NCBI GenBank assembly: GCA_023105745.1 | Contig: JALGQZ010000015.1 | Span: forward strand, 5,665,499-5,729,498 | DNA: 64,000 nt | Direction of reading: 5' to 3' | From: Austropuccinia psidii | Taxonomy: Eukaryota > Basidiomycota > Pucciniomycetes > Pucciniales > Sphaerophragmiaceae | Shown here: piece after piece, positions 42,836 to 55,397 of the stretch | How positions within the stretch are numbered: the stretch's first letter is position 1 | Layout of the letters: each line of letters opens with the position of its first letter | Notes under the pieces: generated by a model | What the model saw: only the letters and a program-made list of their open reading frames with translations | Told to the model about the DNA's origin: nothing | Database searches by the model: none | Made by a program: the position numbers and the translations under genes

Positions 42836-44604
42836 ATGAATTTCATTGGGAAAATTATCAAAGAGATAATTGTACCCCATAGGAAGGGTAATATCAGACT
42901 CAACCCAGAATTTGTAGTGCTTGATGCTTCCCACATCCAAGGGTTCTTACTGGGGACAGATTACCAGAGGATGTATGGCATTGACACTTACGATAGTAAG
43001 ATCAGGCACATTACCATAAGTACCAACAAGGAGAAGAAATTTTCACTTGATATATACCAAATATCTTCCCAGGATCCACTACAAGAACTACTGAATGAAT
43101 TCAGAGGGGGACCGTTCAGCACTCCCCTCACGAGTAAACAGAAACTGAGTTTGTTGAATATTCTCAGGAAGAATAGACCAGAATTTGAAATTGGTGAAAA
43201 ACCATTAGGCAAAATTAGGGGCCATGATATAAAACAATATCTGGATGTGGAAAGACCTTATCCACCCATTCTCAGAAGACCTCCATACGCAGCAAGTCTG
43301 GATACCAGCAAGGAAATTGAAAAACACATCAATGATCTCCTAGACATAGATTTCATAAGAAATATTGGACACAATGAAATAGTGGAGATCGCAACTCCTG
43401 TCCTGATCACCTGGCATGATGGAAAATCTAGACTGTGTGGAGATTTCAGACCTCTGAACAACAACACAAAAGCTGCCAGGTACCCCATAACTAGGATACT
43501 TCATGCCTTAGACCAACTGGCAAAAGCCAAATACATAAATGAAATGAATTATATGAAAGGCTTTCACCAGAATGGCGTTAAACCAAACTCCATGAAATTA
43601 CTCAGAATCATATGCCGTATGGGAATATATGTGTACACCAGGATTCCATTTGGCTTCAAAAATGCACCAGCCCACTTCCAATGAATGATGGACACAATAT
43701 TTCAAGAAGAGATATTGGAAGGCTGGATGGTAGTATATATTGATTACATCATTATATACTCAGAAACATGGGAAAACCATGGGCAGTATGCAGACAGTGC
43801 TAAGTAAATGCACACCAATCAATCTGAAAATTTCACTTGAAAAGTGCAATTTTGGCCAAAAAGAGTTACTAGCTCTAGGAAATAAAGTATCAGGTCTTAG
43901 TCTGGCCATAGACCAGAGCAAAGTAGCAGAAGTACTGCTAAAACCAGTACCAAATAACATCAAAGAGATGCAATCTTTCCTTGGGTTTGCTAGCTACTAC
44001 AGAAACCACATGAGCAATTCTGCCCATGTAACTAGTAGTCTCTACAAGTTATGTTCAAACAATGTAGTTTTTGAATGTACCAAGGAAAGGAGGGATGCAT
44101 ATGAGAGGATCAAACATGAACTGTCAAATGAACCTGTGCTCATCTTACCTGACTTTGAAGTACCATTCAAGCTATACATAGATGCAGCATGTAGCAAAGG
44201 ATTAATGGAAGCACTTCACGAGAGACAAATTGTGGATGGTGAGCCAAGAGAAGGAGTAATATGTTACATCTCTAGGCAACTGAAAGATTCAGAGGCCAGG
44301 TATGGGGAATTCCAGACTGAATGTCTATGCTTAGTCTGGGCTGTAGAGAAACTCCACTATCATTTGGAGGGTACAGTCTTTGAAGTATACACAGACTTCA
44401 AATCCTTGAAGTCTTTACTGAACATGAAGACTACCAATAGACACATGTTGAGGTGGCAAATAGCCATCCAAGAGTATAGGAGAAAAATGACCATCATATA
44501 CAAAGAGGGTAAAAGTCATACCAATGCACATGGACACTAGATAATGTCAAAAGCAACCCAGCGGATGACCCTGAAGTAGCAGCCAAGATCCTTCTATCTA
44601 TTTC
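42836..44604 (+). pseudogene. F reverse transcriptase and RNase H, truncated
   Basis: 42836-43684: end of protease (FLLGTDYQRMYGID), then RPYPPILRRPPYAAS, ITWHDGKSRLCGDFRPLN, RIPFGFKNAPAHFQ, stop. The catalytic box is YIDY (YVDD in X), a lost Asp. A frameshift near 43780 leads to 43800-44540 with [48 protein letters not shown] and SHTNAHGH, where the final RNase H Asp of NADG is His. Homology to X pol ends near 44604. Confidence 0.88.
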
Positions 44605-46923
44605 CATGAAAGGTTTTGAGGATTTTTAACTTTCATTGTAAGATGTGACTATGAAACTGATGATAATATTACTATTAATCAACAGTACTATGTCTGTTCT
44701 TATGAGATATAATAATAAAGTATTATTATAACCACAATTAAATAATTAAAAAATTATTTCTTTCAGGTGTTAAGCACTACTAGTGATTTTAACAGTGAGC
44801 AAGTAATTGTCTACTAGAATCAATTACACGAAGAATTTAATAATAAAAACTTCTTTATTAAAATAATAAAATTATTTTAATATATAATTATCTTTTGCAA
44901 GAATAATTATAAAGATAATTCTTGAAGAAAACTATTACTAGAGAAAAACTTTAAGAATTAAGGATAAATGACTCACTAATACTCCAAAGAACTTATTGAT
45001 AGATAAGAGTAGAGAAATTTGACGTGGAATTGTGGATTTAAGGGATCAAAAGGATTTATAACAGTATTACAACAATATATAGTTGGATTCTAGGATTTCA
45101 CGTCTTTCTGGATGATTTGGAAAGATTTCAAACACTTAAGAATAGCTTTAACTAATACTTACTTGTTGGTAATAATGATTTAATAAATTGATAAGATGAT
45201 TCTTGGAAAAAACAGCAAGAAGAGGCTTCTTTTAAGTCAACAACAGCTCACAGAGGCGTGCCATGGAGAAAACTGAAAAACCAGTGAGTGAGAAAACAAT
45301 AAACCCTTTTGGATTAATGATTGCATCATCTGTTGTCACGTAAGATTATCATAATTACTTGATTGATGCTTTTATGTGACTACCAACCCCAATATGGTTA
45401 AGAATAAAAGGAGTAACATCTGTAAATCTTCTTTTATTCTAAAATAATCATTGCGTTCTCAAAGTTATAAATGTTATTGCCAATTTCATCACAGGTTGTA
45501 ATTACTGTGAATTTTTGAAGATTCAGTGTTTCACGTAGAATGGTCACAAATGGACTGTAAGTAAAACTTTTAATTTTACAAGTAAAACCATAATTCTTTT
45601 TGGTTGTACCATAGATAATACAGTTCTTCATTGGTCCTGAAAGTTTCAGAAAGATTCATTAAGAATTGTATTTTTAATGAATTTTTGAAGTTTTTACCTC
45701 ATTTCTACGTAGAATTGCAAATAGCAGTATTTTGCTGGTTGCTATGAGGTAAATCAATGAATATGGATCCCAAAAGGGTTTAATTACTCTTTTAGGGTCT
45801 AGTCATGGAAAGTCATCAATAATTGACGTGGTTACAGGAGTCTAAGTAGCTCATTACCTCCTTGGCACGTCAAAATAGCAGGTTATTTGCTATTTTTCTT
45901 ATAATTACAGTAGGTGTAACTTGGTAACCAAGTTCCCAAAGAGTTTTAGTTTACCAATTGGGCCAAGATGAGCCATGGATCTATGCTCTGGAGCTATCCA
46001 CGCCTCTGAGGCCTCAGAAGTTGGGTACCCTGGCTCTCTTTGATGTCTTTTGTCCCCCTTGCTTATTTTTTACGTCAAAATAGTAATTTAAGTTTAAAGT
46101 GAGATATCCACTATGGGTGTACCAAAAGTCCATGTAAGAATACCATGATATTAAGTGCTCAAAACATGAATAACACTATTCTTAGTGTATATGTAACATG
46201 GGATTTCTCACTTTCCCATTATTTTGGCTAAAAATCAAGAAAAACAAAAATTTTCACGAATCTTTTATGTGGTATTAATGATGTGGTATTGAAGTATTTT
46301 CCATTTTACCACCTCAAATACTTAAATTGAGCTTATTCACTCTATGGAGCTACCCTAGGTGAATTTTTGTGTAGAATCCAAATATGGTCTTAAATCCATG
46401 GATTTACTTACTCAATAAAAGGTTATTCATCTTTTCTGAAATTGAAAATGATGAATTTTGGATATATGCATGACTTATGAGTTTTGCATAATTCAAAATT
46501 TCTTTTTAAGATAATTGTGGCCTATTTGGGTATGTAAAATATACCTCAAGGCTCACATTCATACAGAAAATAATAAAAAGGTAATGTAAGCCTATTTAGA
46601 GTTGAGTGACAGAAATTTTACCCAGAGGTGACCCCACCTCATTTTGTATGAGGAATCCATTGGTGAAATAGTTTTCATGTATTTATTTATTGGCTTAAAA
46701 ATCATAATAAATTTTATTGGAATTTTTTTCAAAAATATTTTAATTTCAATATTTTTGTTGAAAATTCATTATTATAATTGAAATTTTAGTTTTGTATATA
46801 AATTCTGTATTTCTACTTCAATTTCTTTTTTCATAATATCTCTAAATTTCTTTTATCTATCATTGTATAATTTTTTATTCTTTGTGGTCTTTTGTGAATA
46901 TAAAATTACATTGAATGCTCACA
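44605..46923 (-). repeat. LTR-3 fragment joined to F, split by solo LTR-4
   Basis: 44605-44636 plus 46563-46923 align with about 30690-31137 of the E3 LTR. The right end has the proper terminus (TGCTCACA, 46923). The left end is a break in both F and the LTR with no target duplication, so this junction came from a deletion or recombination. Confidence 0.75.
44637..46557 (-). repeat. Solo LTR-4
   Basis: 1921 bp, plus-strand TGTAAGATG to GGCTCACA, target duplication TTCAT at 44632-44636 and 46558-46562. Same family as the LTR of W1 and W2. No coding sequence. Confidence 0.93.
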
Positions 46924-49771
46924 AGGTTTTTTAACCAGGCTTACTTGGTAATTAGCCTCAAAATTAACTTTTTTAATTATTTTTAAAGAAAATTCAGATT
47001 TGTTTGAAAGGTAATTAAAAATTCAGTTTACAAAATTTCTGCTTGAAACTTTATTATTAATTACAATAATATTAGCCATTTAAACAAGTAAGGTGTTATT
47101 AAATATAAAATATTATTATTAAGGGCATTCCTTAAGTATTTTGTTCTTTCTTAATCTTAAATTCAATAATCCAAACCATAGAAATTATATTGATGTTTGA
47201 ATCACCTATGATCCTTTGAGATATGACCACATATCCCAAAAGGTCACAACAAATTTCTGTAATAATTATACTTATAATAATTCTCTCAAAGACTAGTAAA
47301 AAGAGAATAAATGATGACAAAATCTAAATTAACTCAGATGTAATGGGTAAACATGTGAAATAAATTACACCATTAGGTTTTTGATGGTAAAATACACATA
47401 TGTTATTTTTATGGCATATCTGAAAAGTCAATAATTCCTGAAGAATAAGTAATAACACCTTAAAAGAGGTATAAAACCTTATTTAACTCAGAAGCCATTG
47501 AATAAAAATGTAAAATGAATGGTAAAATTGGATTCTCTATCAACCTTCACACATAAAACAATTATATAGCTAACCTCTAAAGCCAATATTTAAGGAATTA
47601 AGTGGAATATATGCACTTTCTTGGTCCATGCATATATTCATGGTTTTTAGTTAGTATCTCTTGAAATATACAAGATAGAGAGATAAACCAAAAAGAAATT
47701 CACCACATACCTACTGTAAGAATACAGATATGAAATTTATTTTACAAGTTATAATCAAGGCTAAAACTTGTAATGGATTATTGATTAAAACCAATGGAGC
47801 TGTTGACCACTTTGATGTGAAAGTGGTCCAAACTTAAAAAAATAGACATTCATATTCTACTAGTTCATTGATTAAGAATGATGTAATTTTTATCGTAATA
47901 TTCAAGGTATAACCCCTTGAAATCATGGCTTGAAGTCTAAAATATTAAATTTTGACAGAAAAAATGAGTTGCAAGAAAAATCATCAAAAATGGAGTTTTG
48001 ATGATGTAATGAAATGCTCTTGGGAGTTTAATAGGAATATGCCAAGCTATCAGAATCCACTCTTAGAATGGCTTTAGCATATATAACGTAAAGGCCATTA
48101 ATGATCGAAGTTTAAGCTTTAATTTGATCATTTATGATCACTCACTGTAATCTTATTTTAAGTTTAACAGTTATTTAAGTGATAAAACTGGTGAATACCA
48201 TTAAATTATGATTGATGGTAATAAGTTCCACAAAGCTTAGGAATCTGCCAAGCCTATGATGTCATCAAATTTAGAGTTATAGTGATAAATCTAAATAATG
48301 GTGTAATAATGAGATAAGATGGGTTGACCATGATGTAATCATCAGTAAAACTTACAATACTGATCATTTCCAGAGGCTATTATCAGTAAACTTCTACTAG
48401 AAGCCTACTGCACTTTAGAAGGGAAGTATTTACTATAAATAGAGCTCTTTTACTCTATTTTCCCCTCAGACGCATCAAAACATTAAAATAATTAAATCAA
48501 AAGGTAAAATCTTTATTATTTTTATATAAATATTTTATATTATCAAAAACCAAAGATAATATTTATGATAATCATCATTTTTGAAGTGATTACTTACATT
48601 GTTCTGCTGTTTTTCTATAATTCTCTTACAAATCTCAAATCCACGTAAAATCAAGAAAACTTGTAATTTCTCTTATTTTTAATTGTAAATAAAATTTGAA
48701 TAAGTTGTATTTATATTATTTGGCGTAAATTTCTTCGAAATTATTATACAAAGTGTCAAAATTAGATTATTTTCTATTATTATAGAGATTTCTCTTTATT
48801 ATTGCTTTTAATAATTCTTCATTTGATATAAATAGTATCCATATCAATTTATAGCTATAATATTAGTAATATTATTTATATTAATTGTTTTTTATTATTA
48901 AAAAACAATTTCTTATGCCTTGATTATTTTTTGGTAACAATAATAAAGTGCCTTAAGATATATTGATTATTATATATTAACATATTTCTTTTTTATAATA
49001 TAAATTATATTATCATATTTATTTAATAATATAAAAAAATTTTATGCCTTAATCATAATAATTCTTTCTTATTATAATTATTTTTATCTTACTTATATTA
49101 TCTATAAGGACATTCAGAGTACAATAAGTAAAATATTTGGAATCTTTCCTTATTGTTTCATACTCAAACCTTAAATCACCAATAATACATTTTATTATAT
49201 AAAATTATTGTCTTAACTTTCTTGAAGCATCCACAAATTCCCTTCAAAATTGTTAAGTATTATATTTTATCATAAAAAGTGTTTCTACCTTTTAAAAAAC
49301 TGATTTTTGGCTTTTTTTTAACCTGTAAGCATTGTTTAATACCATAACTGTTGTTGTTCAACTTATTGTATTAAATAGATACTATAAGTAAGTTTTCTGT
49401 AAAGCTCTATATCCTTTGAATATAGTATCACTATTCTTATATAGAATGTTTCTATAATATTTATTTCCACTCAGTGTGTGTGATATTTATTTTTTAAGTG
49501 ATATTTATCTTGTTTCTAATTGGTTATATATTATTATTTTATTTGTATAAGTGTCTCATTAAGAGAATTATACATTCTTATTATTATAATTGTCAGTCAC
49601 TATAATAATAATAGAGTAATTATAATTCATCATAATTATTCAGAGATTTTCTTTGTATTAGATTATTTAATAATAATTAGGTTCCTTTTTTTATAATTAT
49701 TTTGAATAACTATATTAACTTGTGTTCATAGTATTCAATTATATTACATTTTCCACTGAGGACAGTCATAC
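46924..49771 (+). repeat. LTR-6 fragment split by solo LTR-2
   Basis: 46924-47206 and 49176-49771 match the second half of the LTR-6 at 33300-35445 (from about 34240), with an internal deletion of roughly 290 bp near 47045. Its last 50 bases are replaced by the inverted piece at 49772-49823. Confidence 0.8.
47207..49175 (+). repeat. Solo LTR-2 in the LTR-6 fragment
   Basis: 1969 bp, TATGATCCTTTGAG to AAACCTTAAA (termini TG and CA both mutated), target duplication TCACC at 47202-47206 and 49176-49180. Reverse orientation relative to the E2 LTRs. No gene. Confidence 0.9.
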
Positions 49772-49823
49772 TGGTAAGGTTTGTCTATGAAGCTCTTGAT
49801 AATAGCAACAATATCAAGAGTAC
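49772..49823 (-). repeat. Inverted LTR-6 tail, 52 bp
   Basis: TGGTAAGGTTTGTCTATG... is the reverse complement of the 3' end of LTR-6 (35396-35445). Either a second LTR-6 in opposite orientation, cut by W2, or a local inversion. Confidence 0.7.
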
Positions 49824-51707
49824 TGTGAGCCTTGAGGTATGTTTTACATACCAAAATAAGCCACAATTATCTTAAAAATAAATTCTGAACTATGCATAAC
49901 TCATAAGACATGCATATATTCAAAATTTATCATTTTTGATTTCAGCAAAGATAAATCACTTTTTATTGAGTAAGTAAGTCCATGGATTTAAGGCCAGATT
50001 TGAATTCTACACAAAATTTCACCTAGGGTAGCTCCATCAAGTGAAAAAGCTCAAATAAACTCTTTGAGGTGGAAAATACTTCAACACCACATGATCAATA
50101 CCACATAAAAGATCCCTGAAACGTTTTATCTTTCTCAATTTCAGGCCAAAAGAATGGTAATGTGAGAAATACCATTTTACATAGACACTACAAATAGTGT
50201 TATGCATGTTTGTGGTACTCAATATTATGGTATTATTACATGCACTTTTGGTACACCCATAGTGGATATCTCACTTGAAGCTTGAATTTCTATTTTGATG
50301 TAAAAATAATCAAGGGGGACAAAAGACATCAAAGAGAGCCATGGTACCCAACTCCTGAGGCCTCTGAGGCATGGAAAGCTGCAAAGCTTAAATCCATTGC
50401 TGATATTGGCCCAATTAGTAATCTAAAAACTTTTGGGCACTTGGTTACCATGTCACAACTTCAGTGAATCATAAGAAAATAGCAAATAACCTGCTATTTT
50501 GACATGCCAATGAGGTAAAGATCAACTGAGACTCCTGTAACCATGTCAATTCTTAATTAATTTCCATTGATAAGCCCCAGAAGAGTAATTGAAAGCCTTT
50601 TTTGACTATTATCTATTTATTTACCTCATAGCAACCAGCCATATACTGCCATTAGCAATTCTACATAGAAATGAGGTAAAAAATTCAAAATTTCATTAAA
50701 AATACAATTCTTAATGAATATTTCTGAAACTTTCAGAACCAATTCAGAACTTTATAATTACCATAAAAACCAAAAAAATACCTCTATATGTAAATTAAAT
50801 GTTTTACTTACAGTCCATTTTTGATGATTCCACATGAAACACAGAATCTTTAAAAATTTACAGAAAATACATTCTGTGATGAAATTTCCAATACCATTAA
50901 TACCTTTGAGAAATCAATGATCACTTTGGAATAAAATATCATTTACAGTTGTTACTCCTTTTATTCTTAACCATAAATGGGTTGGTAGTCATGTAAAATC
51001 TTCAATTAAGTAATTATAATAATCTTACGTGACAACAGATGATGCAATCACTAATCCAGCACAACTTATTGTTTTCTAACTCACTTGTTTTTCAGTTTTC
51101 TCCATTAAATACCCCTGTGGGCTGTCTTGGACTTAAAAGAGGCCTCCTCTTGCTGTTTTTCCAGATCATCACATTATTCAATTATACCTTTATTACCAAC
51201 AAGTAAGTATTAGTTAGAACTGTTTCTCAAGTATTTTATTCTTTCAGAATCAATCAGAAACTATATATTTTTGTAATATTGTTATAAAATCATTTTTTGA
51301 TCCATTAAATCCACAATTTTTTGTCAAATCTCTCTACTATAATCTTCTAAAAAGGTTCATTGGATTAATAGTGAGTGATTTATCTTAATTCTTAGAGTTT
51401 TTCTCAAGTAATAGCTTTCTTCAAGAGTTATCTTTATAATTGTTTGTGTAAAAGAAAAATTTATATTAAAAGAATTTGATTATTTTAATAAAGAAGTTTT
51501 TATGATTCAATTATTCTTGTAATTGATTCTTGTAGACAATTACTGCTTACTGTTATAATAACTAGTAGTGTATAACACATAAAAGAAATAATTCTTTAAT
51601 TATTTAAGTGTGGTTATAATAATTTTTATTATTATATTTCATAATAATAGTCTTAGTACTGTTTACTAAGAGTATAATTATTAACAGTTTTATAGACACA
51701 TCTTACA
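49824..51707 (+). repeat. LTR-4, 5' LTR of W2
   Basis: 1884 bp, TGTGAGCCTTGAGG to CACATCTTACA. Preceded by AGTAC, the predicted target duplication. No coding sequence. Confidence 0.92.
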
Positions 51708-52091
51708 TTTGGGGGCCTGGCCATATTTTTTTTAACCTTGTACCGTTAATTAATATAGTTTTAAGTTCTGAAATATATTAATTTGATATTTTTTTGTTTC
51801 AATTTGAAGTTTAAATAGTTCTTATTTTTGAAATTGTTTTTAAAATATTTTTCATTGAGAAATTTGGTTTAATTTTATATTGTTTTACACATGGCTTTTT
51901 CAAATCCAAAAACTTATAAAATTATTCTTTGAGTCACTCTGAATTAATTTTAAATTAAAATGTTTAATTTTAATTTTTTTCTTTGAAAAGAATAATTTTT
52001 TAATATAAAAAACTAATAAAACTCATAAAAATCTTTAAAAATCTTTTAAAAGCATAAAATAATTGTTTGCATTTTGTAAATTTTTTTCTAG
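51708..52091 (+). other. W2 leader with primer-binding site
   Basis: TTTGGGGGCCTGGCC at 51708-51722. An AT-rich leader ends in an acceptor TTTTTTTCTAG (52091) followed by TG. The matching donor is not clear. Confidence 0.6.
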
Positions 52092-52255
52092 TGTCTTCAA
52101 GAAATTACAGTGAAGCTGGTAATAAGCTCAGTAAGAGATATATTACTAGTACAGAATCTTCAGAAGCAAAATCTGCAGATAGCATTGAGGTGAAAATCGC
52201 TAAAAGAGGCACTTTATTCAGAACAGAACAAGCTAAATTACCACCAAAAGGGGTG
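52092..52255 (+). CDS. W2 gag-leader exon 1
   Basis: With A from an upstream exon it starts ATG TCT TCA: MSSRNYSEAGNKLSKRYITS, then KSADSIEVKIAKRGTLFRTE and QAKLPPKG. It is open until a TAG at the 3' end, close to a possible donor (GTGTAG or GTCTGT, 52251-52261). No domain recognised. Partner of the overlapping frames downstream. Confidence 0.45.
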
Positions 52256-52301
52256 TAGGTCTGTCCTTTTATTTCACTTTTTCACTTGAATTGACGTAAA
52301 A

Positions 52302-53429
52302 ATGGTGCATACCACAAATGGAAGCAACTATTCAGTCCAACCAGATGGATGTAGACAAGGAAGAGGCAAGACCAAGGCCAAATATGGCAAGTCTCCCTAA
52401 AGAAAGACATGTCTGGAGGATGGCAGAGTTGCCCCCATTCCCCAAGGTTTGTACCTACAAACTTTAATGTGAATTCTGAATCTGGACTGATTCATGATAA
52501 TACTTTAAGGGCTGAACCACTTTCAAGTGGCAGAAATAGAAATGTATCCATGCAAATACAAAAGTTGGTTCAGAGCAGCCAAAGAAGAGGAGTAGGAAAT
52601 ATGGCCAAGCCTTTGTGAGGGGGCCGTGAACTCCTACTTACACATCAAGAGCTTTCTGGGTCAGGAGAAGACCATAGAACTCTTATGAGGTTGCAGCCCG
52701 TTGTCTTGCAAAGACAAAGTCAAAAAGATAAACAATTGGTTGAATAAGCAAAGTCTTTTATCCATAGACCAGAAGAATGAGTTGGAAATGACTCCAGCAT
52801 TGGATACAGAAGGCACAGTGGCCTCTACTGGCTCCAAACCAGCTCCAGACATGTCCAAAGAAAAGCCCAAAGGACCTCAGAAGAAGCAGAAAGGTCCCAA
52901 GAACCATCAAGGCAAGGGCAAAGGCAAAGCCCATTGGCACAGACCTCACCCACAAGGGTATGGGATTCCCAAATTTGAGCCTTCAGCCATGTACCGTGTC
53001 TTCAATATGGCCAGGACTCTTATGGAATTCACAGCCAAGGAGCAGGAAAGGATGATCAGACCCTTTCCATGGAAATAATACAAGAAATAAATCTTGTTGA
53101 AATTGGTAAAATTCATGCAAAGTTAAGTAAAATGACTTTGGACATCAATGACTTGAAAAAGAATGAAAAACATTTTTCTGAAATTCATAAGTCTGGAATT
53201 ACTTACCAATACATGTGAGAGAATTGAGAGCAAATATCATGTCCAAAATGTTGAAATGGAAGAGTTTTCCACAAAAAACATCAATGCTCAACTTAGAGTT
53301 TTGGAAGACTATGTTGTGGCAGTGGCTGAAAATACAAGTCAATTTGCCACACATTTGGCAAGAAGTGACAGTAAAAGAAAGAAATTAAAAGAGGAAATAC
53401 TTGGAAAAGTGAAGCAAATTCATAAGAAT
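52302..53429 (+). pseudogene. W2 gag N-terminal and coiled-coil region (frame b)
   Basis: ATG 52302 reads MVHTTNGSNYSVQPDG and meets a stop near 52398. A frameshift leads to 52409-52618 (SGGWQSCPHSPRFVPTNF, GRNRNVSMQIQKLVQSS), then several stops: after MAKPL, after QLVE, after HRPEE and after WDSQI. From about 52990 the coiled-coil part follows (QYGQDSYGIHSQGAGKDD; FSTKNINAQLRVLEDYV; FATHLARSDSKRKKLKEEI), with another stop and frameshift near 53215. X interrupts it at 53430. The ATG lies inside the candidate second intron that ends CTATTCAG at 52335. Confidence 0.75.
52701..53078 (+). CDS. W2 overlapping ORF (frame a), 125 open codons
   Basis: Read in a different frame across the same DNA, without interruption: NNWLNKQSLLSIDQKNELEM, TPALDTEGTVASTGSKPAPD, KKQKGPKNHQGKGKGK, YGIPKFEPSAMYRVFNMART, LMEFTAKEQERM, stop at 53078. 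In this interval frame b has at least three stop codons, so frame a is the better preserved of the two. The ending is conserved in E2 and W1. Lysine- and proline-rich with a helical C-terminus; function unknown. The upstream part from 52336 (SNQMDVDKEEARPRPNMASL) is also open for about 45 codons. Confidence 0.55.
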   Translation: MSCKDKVKKINNWLNKQSLLSIDQKNELEMTPALDTEGTVASTGSKPAPDMSKEKPKGPQKKQKGPKNHQGKGKGKAHWHRPHPQGYGIPKFEPSAMYRVFNMARTLMEFTAKEQERMIRPFPWK

Positions 53430-54866
53430 TGTCAGCCTGTGACTCAAAGCCAGAGCACAAGCATGACAACCAAAATACCTTAAACCAGTGGTATAGCCAA
53501 GATACCACCAAAAAATGGAGCTGAGCCAAATCAGCTCATAAGGTATCAAACGAAAGAGGAAACTCACCTCTTTCTGAAAACATAAGTCCCATCACCATAG
53601 GACAAGAAATAACAAAGTTATTCCTGCTCAAAGTTATTGCTGAGCATAAACCTTAATTTTCACCTCTCATCTAAAATCTAGAAGGAGAGGCTTAACCCCA
53701 TCAAATAGGTACTCAAAATGAAGCTCTAAACCAGGGCTATCCAATGGTATCAGCCAAACTGAGCTAGCACCAGTATTCCTTGAGTTATGGTCAAATTCTG
53801 GCCAAATGAGGGTGAACAAAATATTCACCTCTCATCTAGCTTCTACAGTCTTAGTGTGGGATAATTGAAGTGGCGCTTTTTTGGAAAGAGAAAAATCAGG
53901 GCTATCAGATGGTGCCATCCACTTCTTCATATCTTACCTATAACGGAAGTTATGAGGCAAACAAGCTCAATACAGCTTTTTCCCAAACCACACCCATGTA
54001 CAAAAACCTTGTACATGGGATGAGTTTGTCATGTTTAATGATAACCATACCAAATTGGGTATCTTTGTGTAAAGCTCATACAGGGATATCCAATGACACA
54101 ACTCTGAGCATGATATCTCAAAAACTGACAGAGTTATGGCCATTTGAAGGTTATAATCCCATAATATGACCAATACAACTGTATTATGACAGGATAGAGT
54201 TGTACTCTGATAATGAGATGTCAAACAGACAAAGAAGCATGTTAATACTTCAATACCTCATAAGTCAGTCAATACTGGGGTCCCATACAGTTGCTGTACA
54301 GCATTCCGTGCGTCATACACGTCAGAATCAGGATGTGAGGTCCCCAGATGAAAGTTTTCATCCTGTATTGGTGAAAACTGCCCAGATGTGGTTTCAAAAC
54401 CACATCTGAGCCCAATACTGGACATACAGGCTGTTTGAAAACCACAAGTCAGTCCTAGAGAGTGAAAAATCTTCACTTCCTCTACGTGGAAAAGTCTAGC
54501 ACCCTTTCCACCCCATTTCATGATAGAAAGGAGGCTTTTCACAGCCAGAATTGTCTCCTCATCCTGCTCTTGAATACCCTACGTAGTAAACTGTCAAAAA
54601 CAGTTTTACTCTTGGGTAATAGCCAGGTATACTCTTAATTTAAAAGTATTGTAGTCTTTATTATTGTAACCCAACAGGTAAAGCTGCACCCAGGGCTTTC
54701 AACAGCGCTCACCACCACTATATTCCTTATAGTAATGCCCTTTTATTATTAAATTAAACCATCTTAAACCCTTATAGAAGTATTTTAAACTGTTTTCTAC
54801 GTGTCACAGTCACAGTTTTAGCTGTAAATAGCCTTATTACCACTTCAACATAGACTCATCCTGAGA
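53430..54866 (+). repeat. LTR-5, 5' LTR of X
   Basis: 1437 bp, TGTCAGCCTG to CATCCTGAGA (expected CTGACA). Palindrome at 54366-54425 and TGACGTG-type motifs (as TACACGTCA) near 54316. Preceded by AGAAT, the predicted target duplication. Confidence 0.92.
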
Positions 54867-55397
54867 TTTTGGGGGCCTGGCCGTGTTTTAAAAACCTTTT
54901 TGGACTTATTAGAAGTAAGTTTTTCTCTTTTTTTATCATTTCATTGACACTTGTTTTATATTTTTAGGCATCATTCTCTCTATAAAATATATATTTTTAT
55001 ATATTTTTATTTATTTTTTAAAAATACTCATATCTTAAAGAGTATCTGTCACATGGTAACAACCACAAGACCAGTATTTTTGGCGTGTTTTGTATATAAA
55101 AACACTTTTAAGCCACTAATACAGTCTTAATCCTTAATTGAATCAAGACAGCTCAAACTGATAAACCAACAGTTGAGCCGTGTTTTACATGTATTCTGTA
55201 AGATATTGGTATACAAACAGTATACCACATATCAGTAAGCTGTATTTTTGACGTGGAATTGTTAATTCAATTACACTGTCATAATAAAAGAGCATATTGT
55301 AATAATATACAAGCCCAGAGGCCATTCTTAGACGTGCAAAACCAGCCTTTTAAGAAGTCTTAACTGACATAAGCCCTCTTTTTCCTGTTTGATTTAG
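54867..55397 (+). other. X leader with primer-binding site and 483-nt leader intron
   Basis: PBS TTTTGGGGGCCTGGCC at 54867-54882. Donor GTAAGT at 54915, acceptor GATTTAG ending at 55397. The exon before the donor ends AGAA and the exon after starts TGGAAGAAAA, so splicing creates ATG GAA GAA AAT. Confidence 0.7.

Larger units (their letters stand above)
37639..44604 (+). mobile_element. F: degenerate Ty3/gypsy element, 3' end lost
   Basis: 5' LTR (LTR-5), leader intron, exon 1, gag with large deletion, protease, reverse transcriptase and RNase H. Integrase and 3' LTR are missing: at about 44605 the sequence changes to a piece of LTR-3 in opposite orientation. A solo LTR-5 splits gag. Same family as X and Y, and the most decayed of the three. 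Confidence 0.88.
49824..53429 (+). mobile_element. W2: Ty3/gypsy element, 5' portion, cut by X
   Basis: 5' LTR-4 (49824-51707), primer-binding site, leader, exon 1 and the first part of gag. X enters at 53430 after AGAAT. Capsid and pol should lie beyond Y, right of the window. Sister copy of W1 in the other orientation. Confidence 0.87.
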
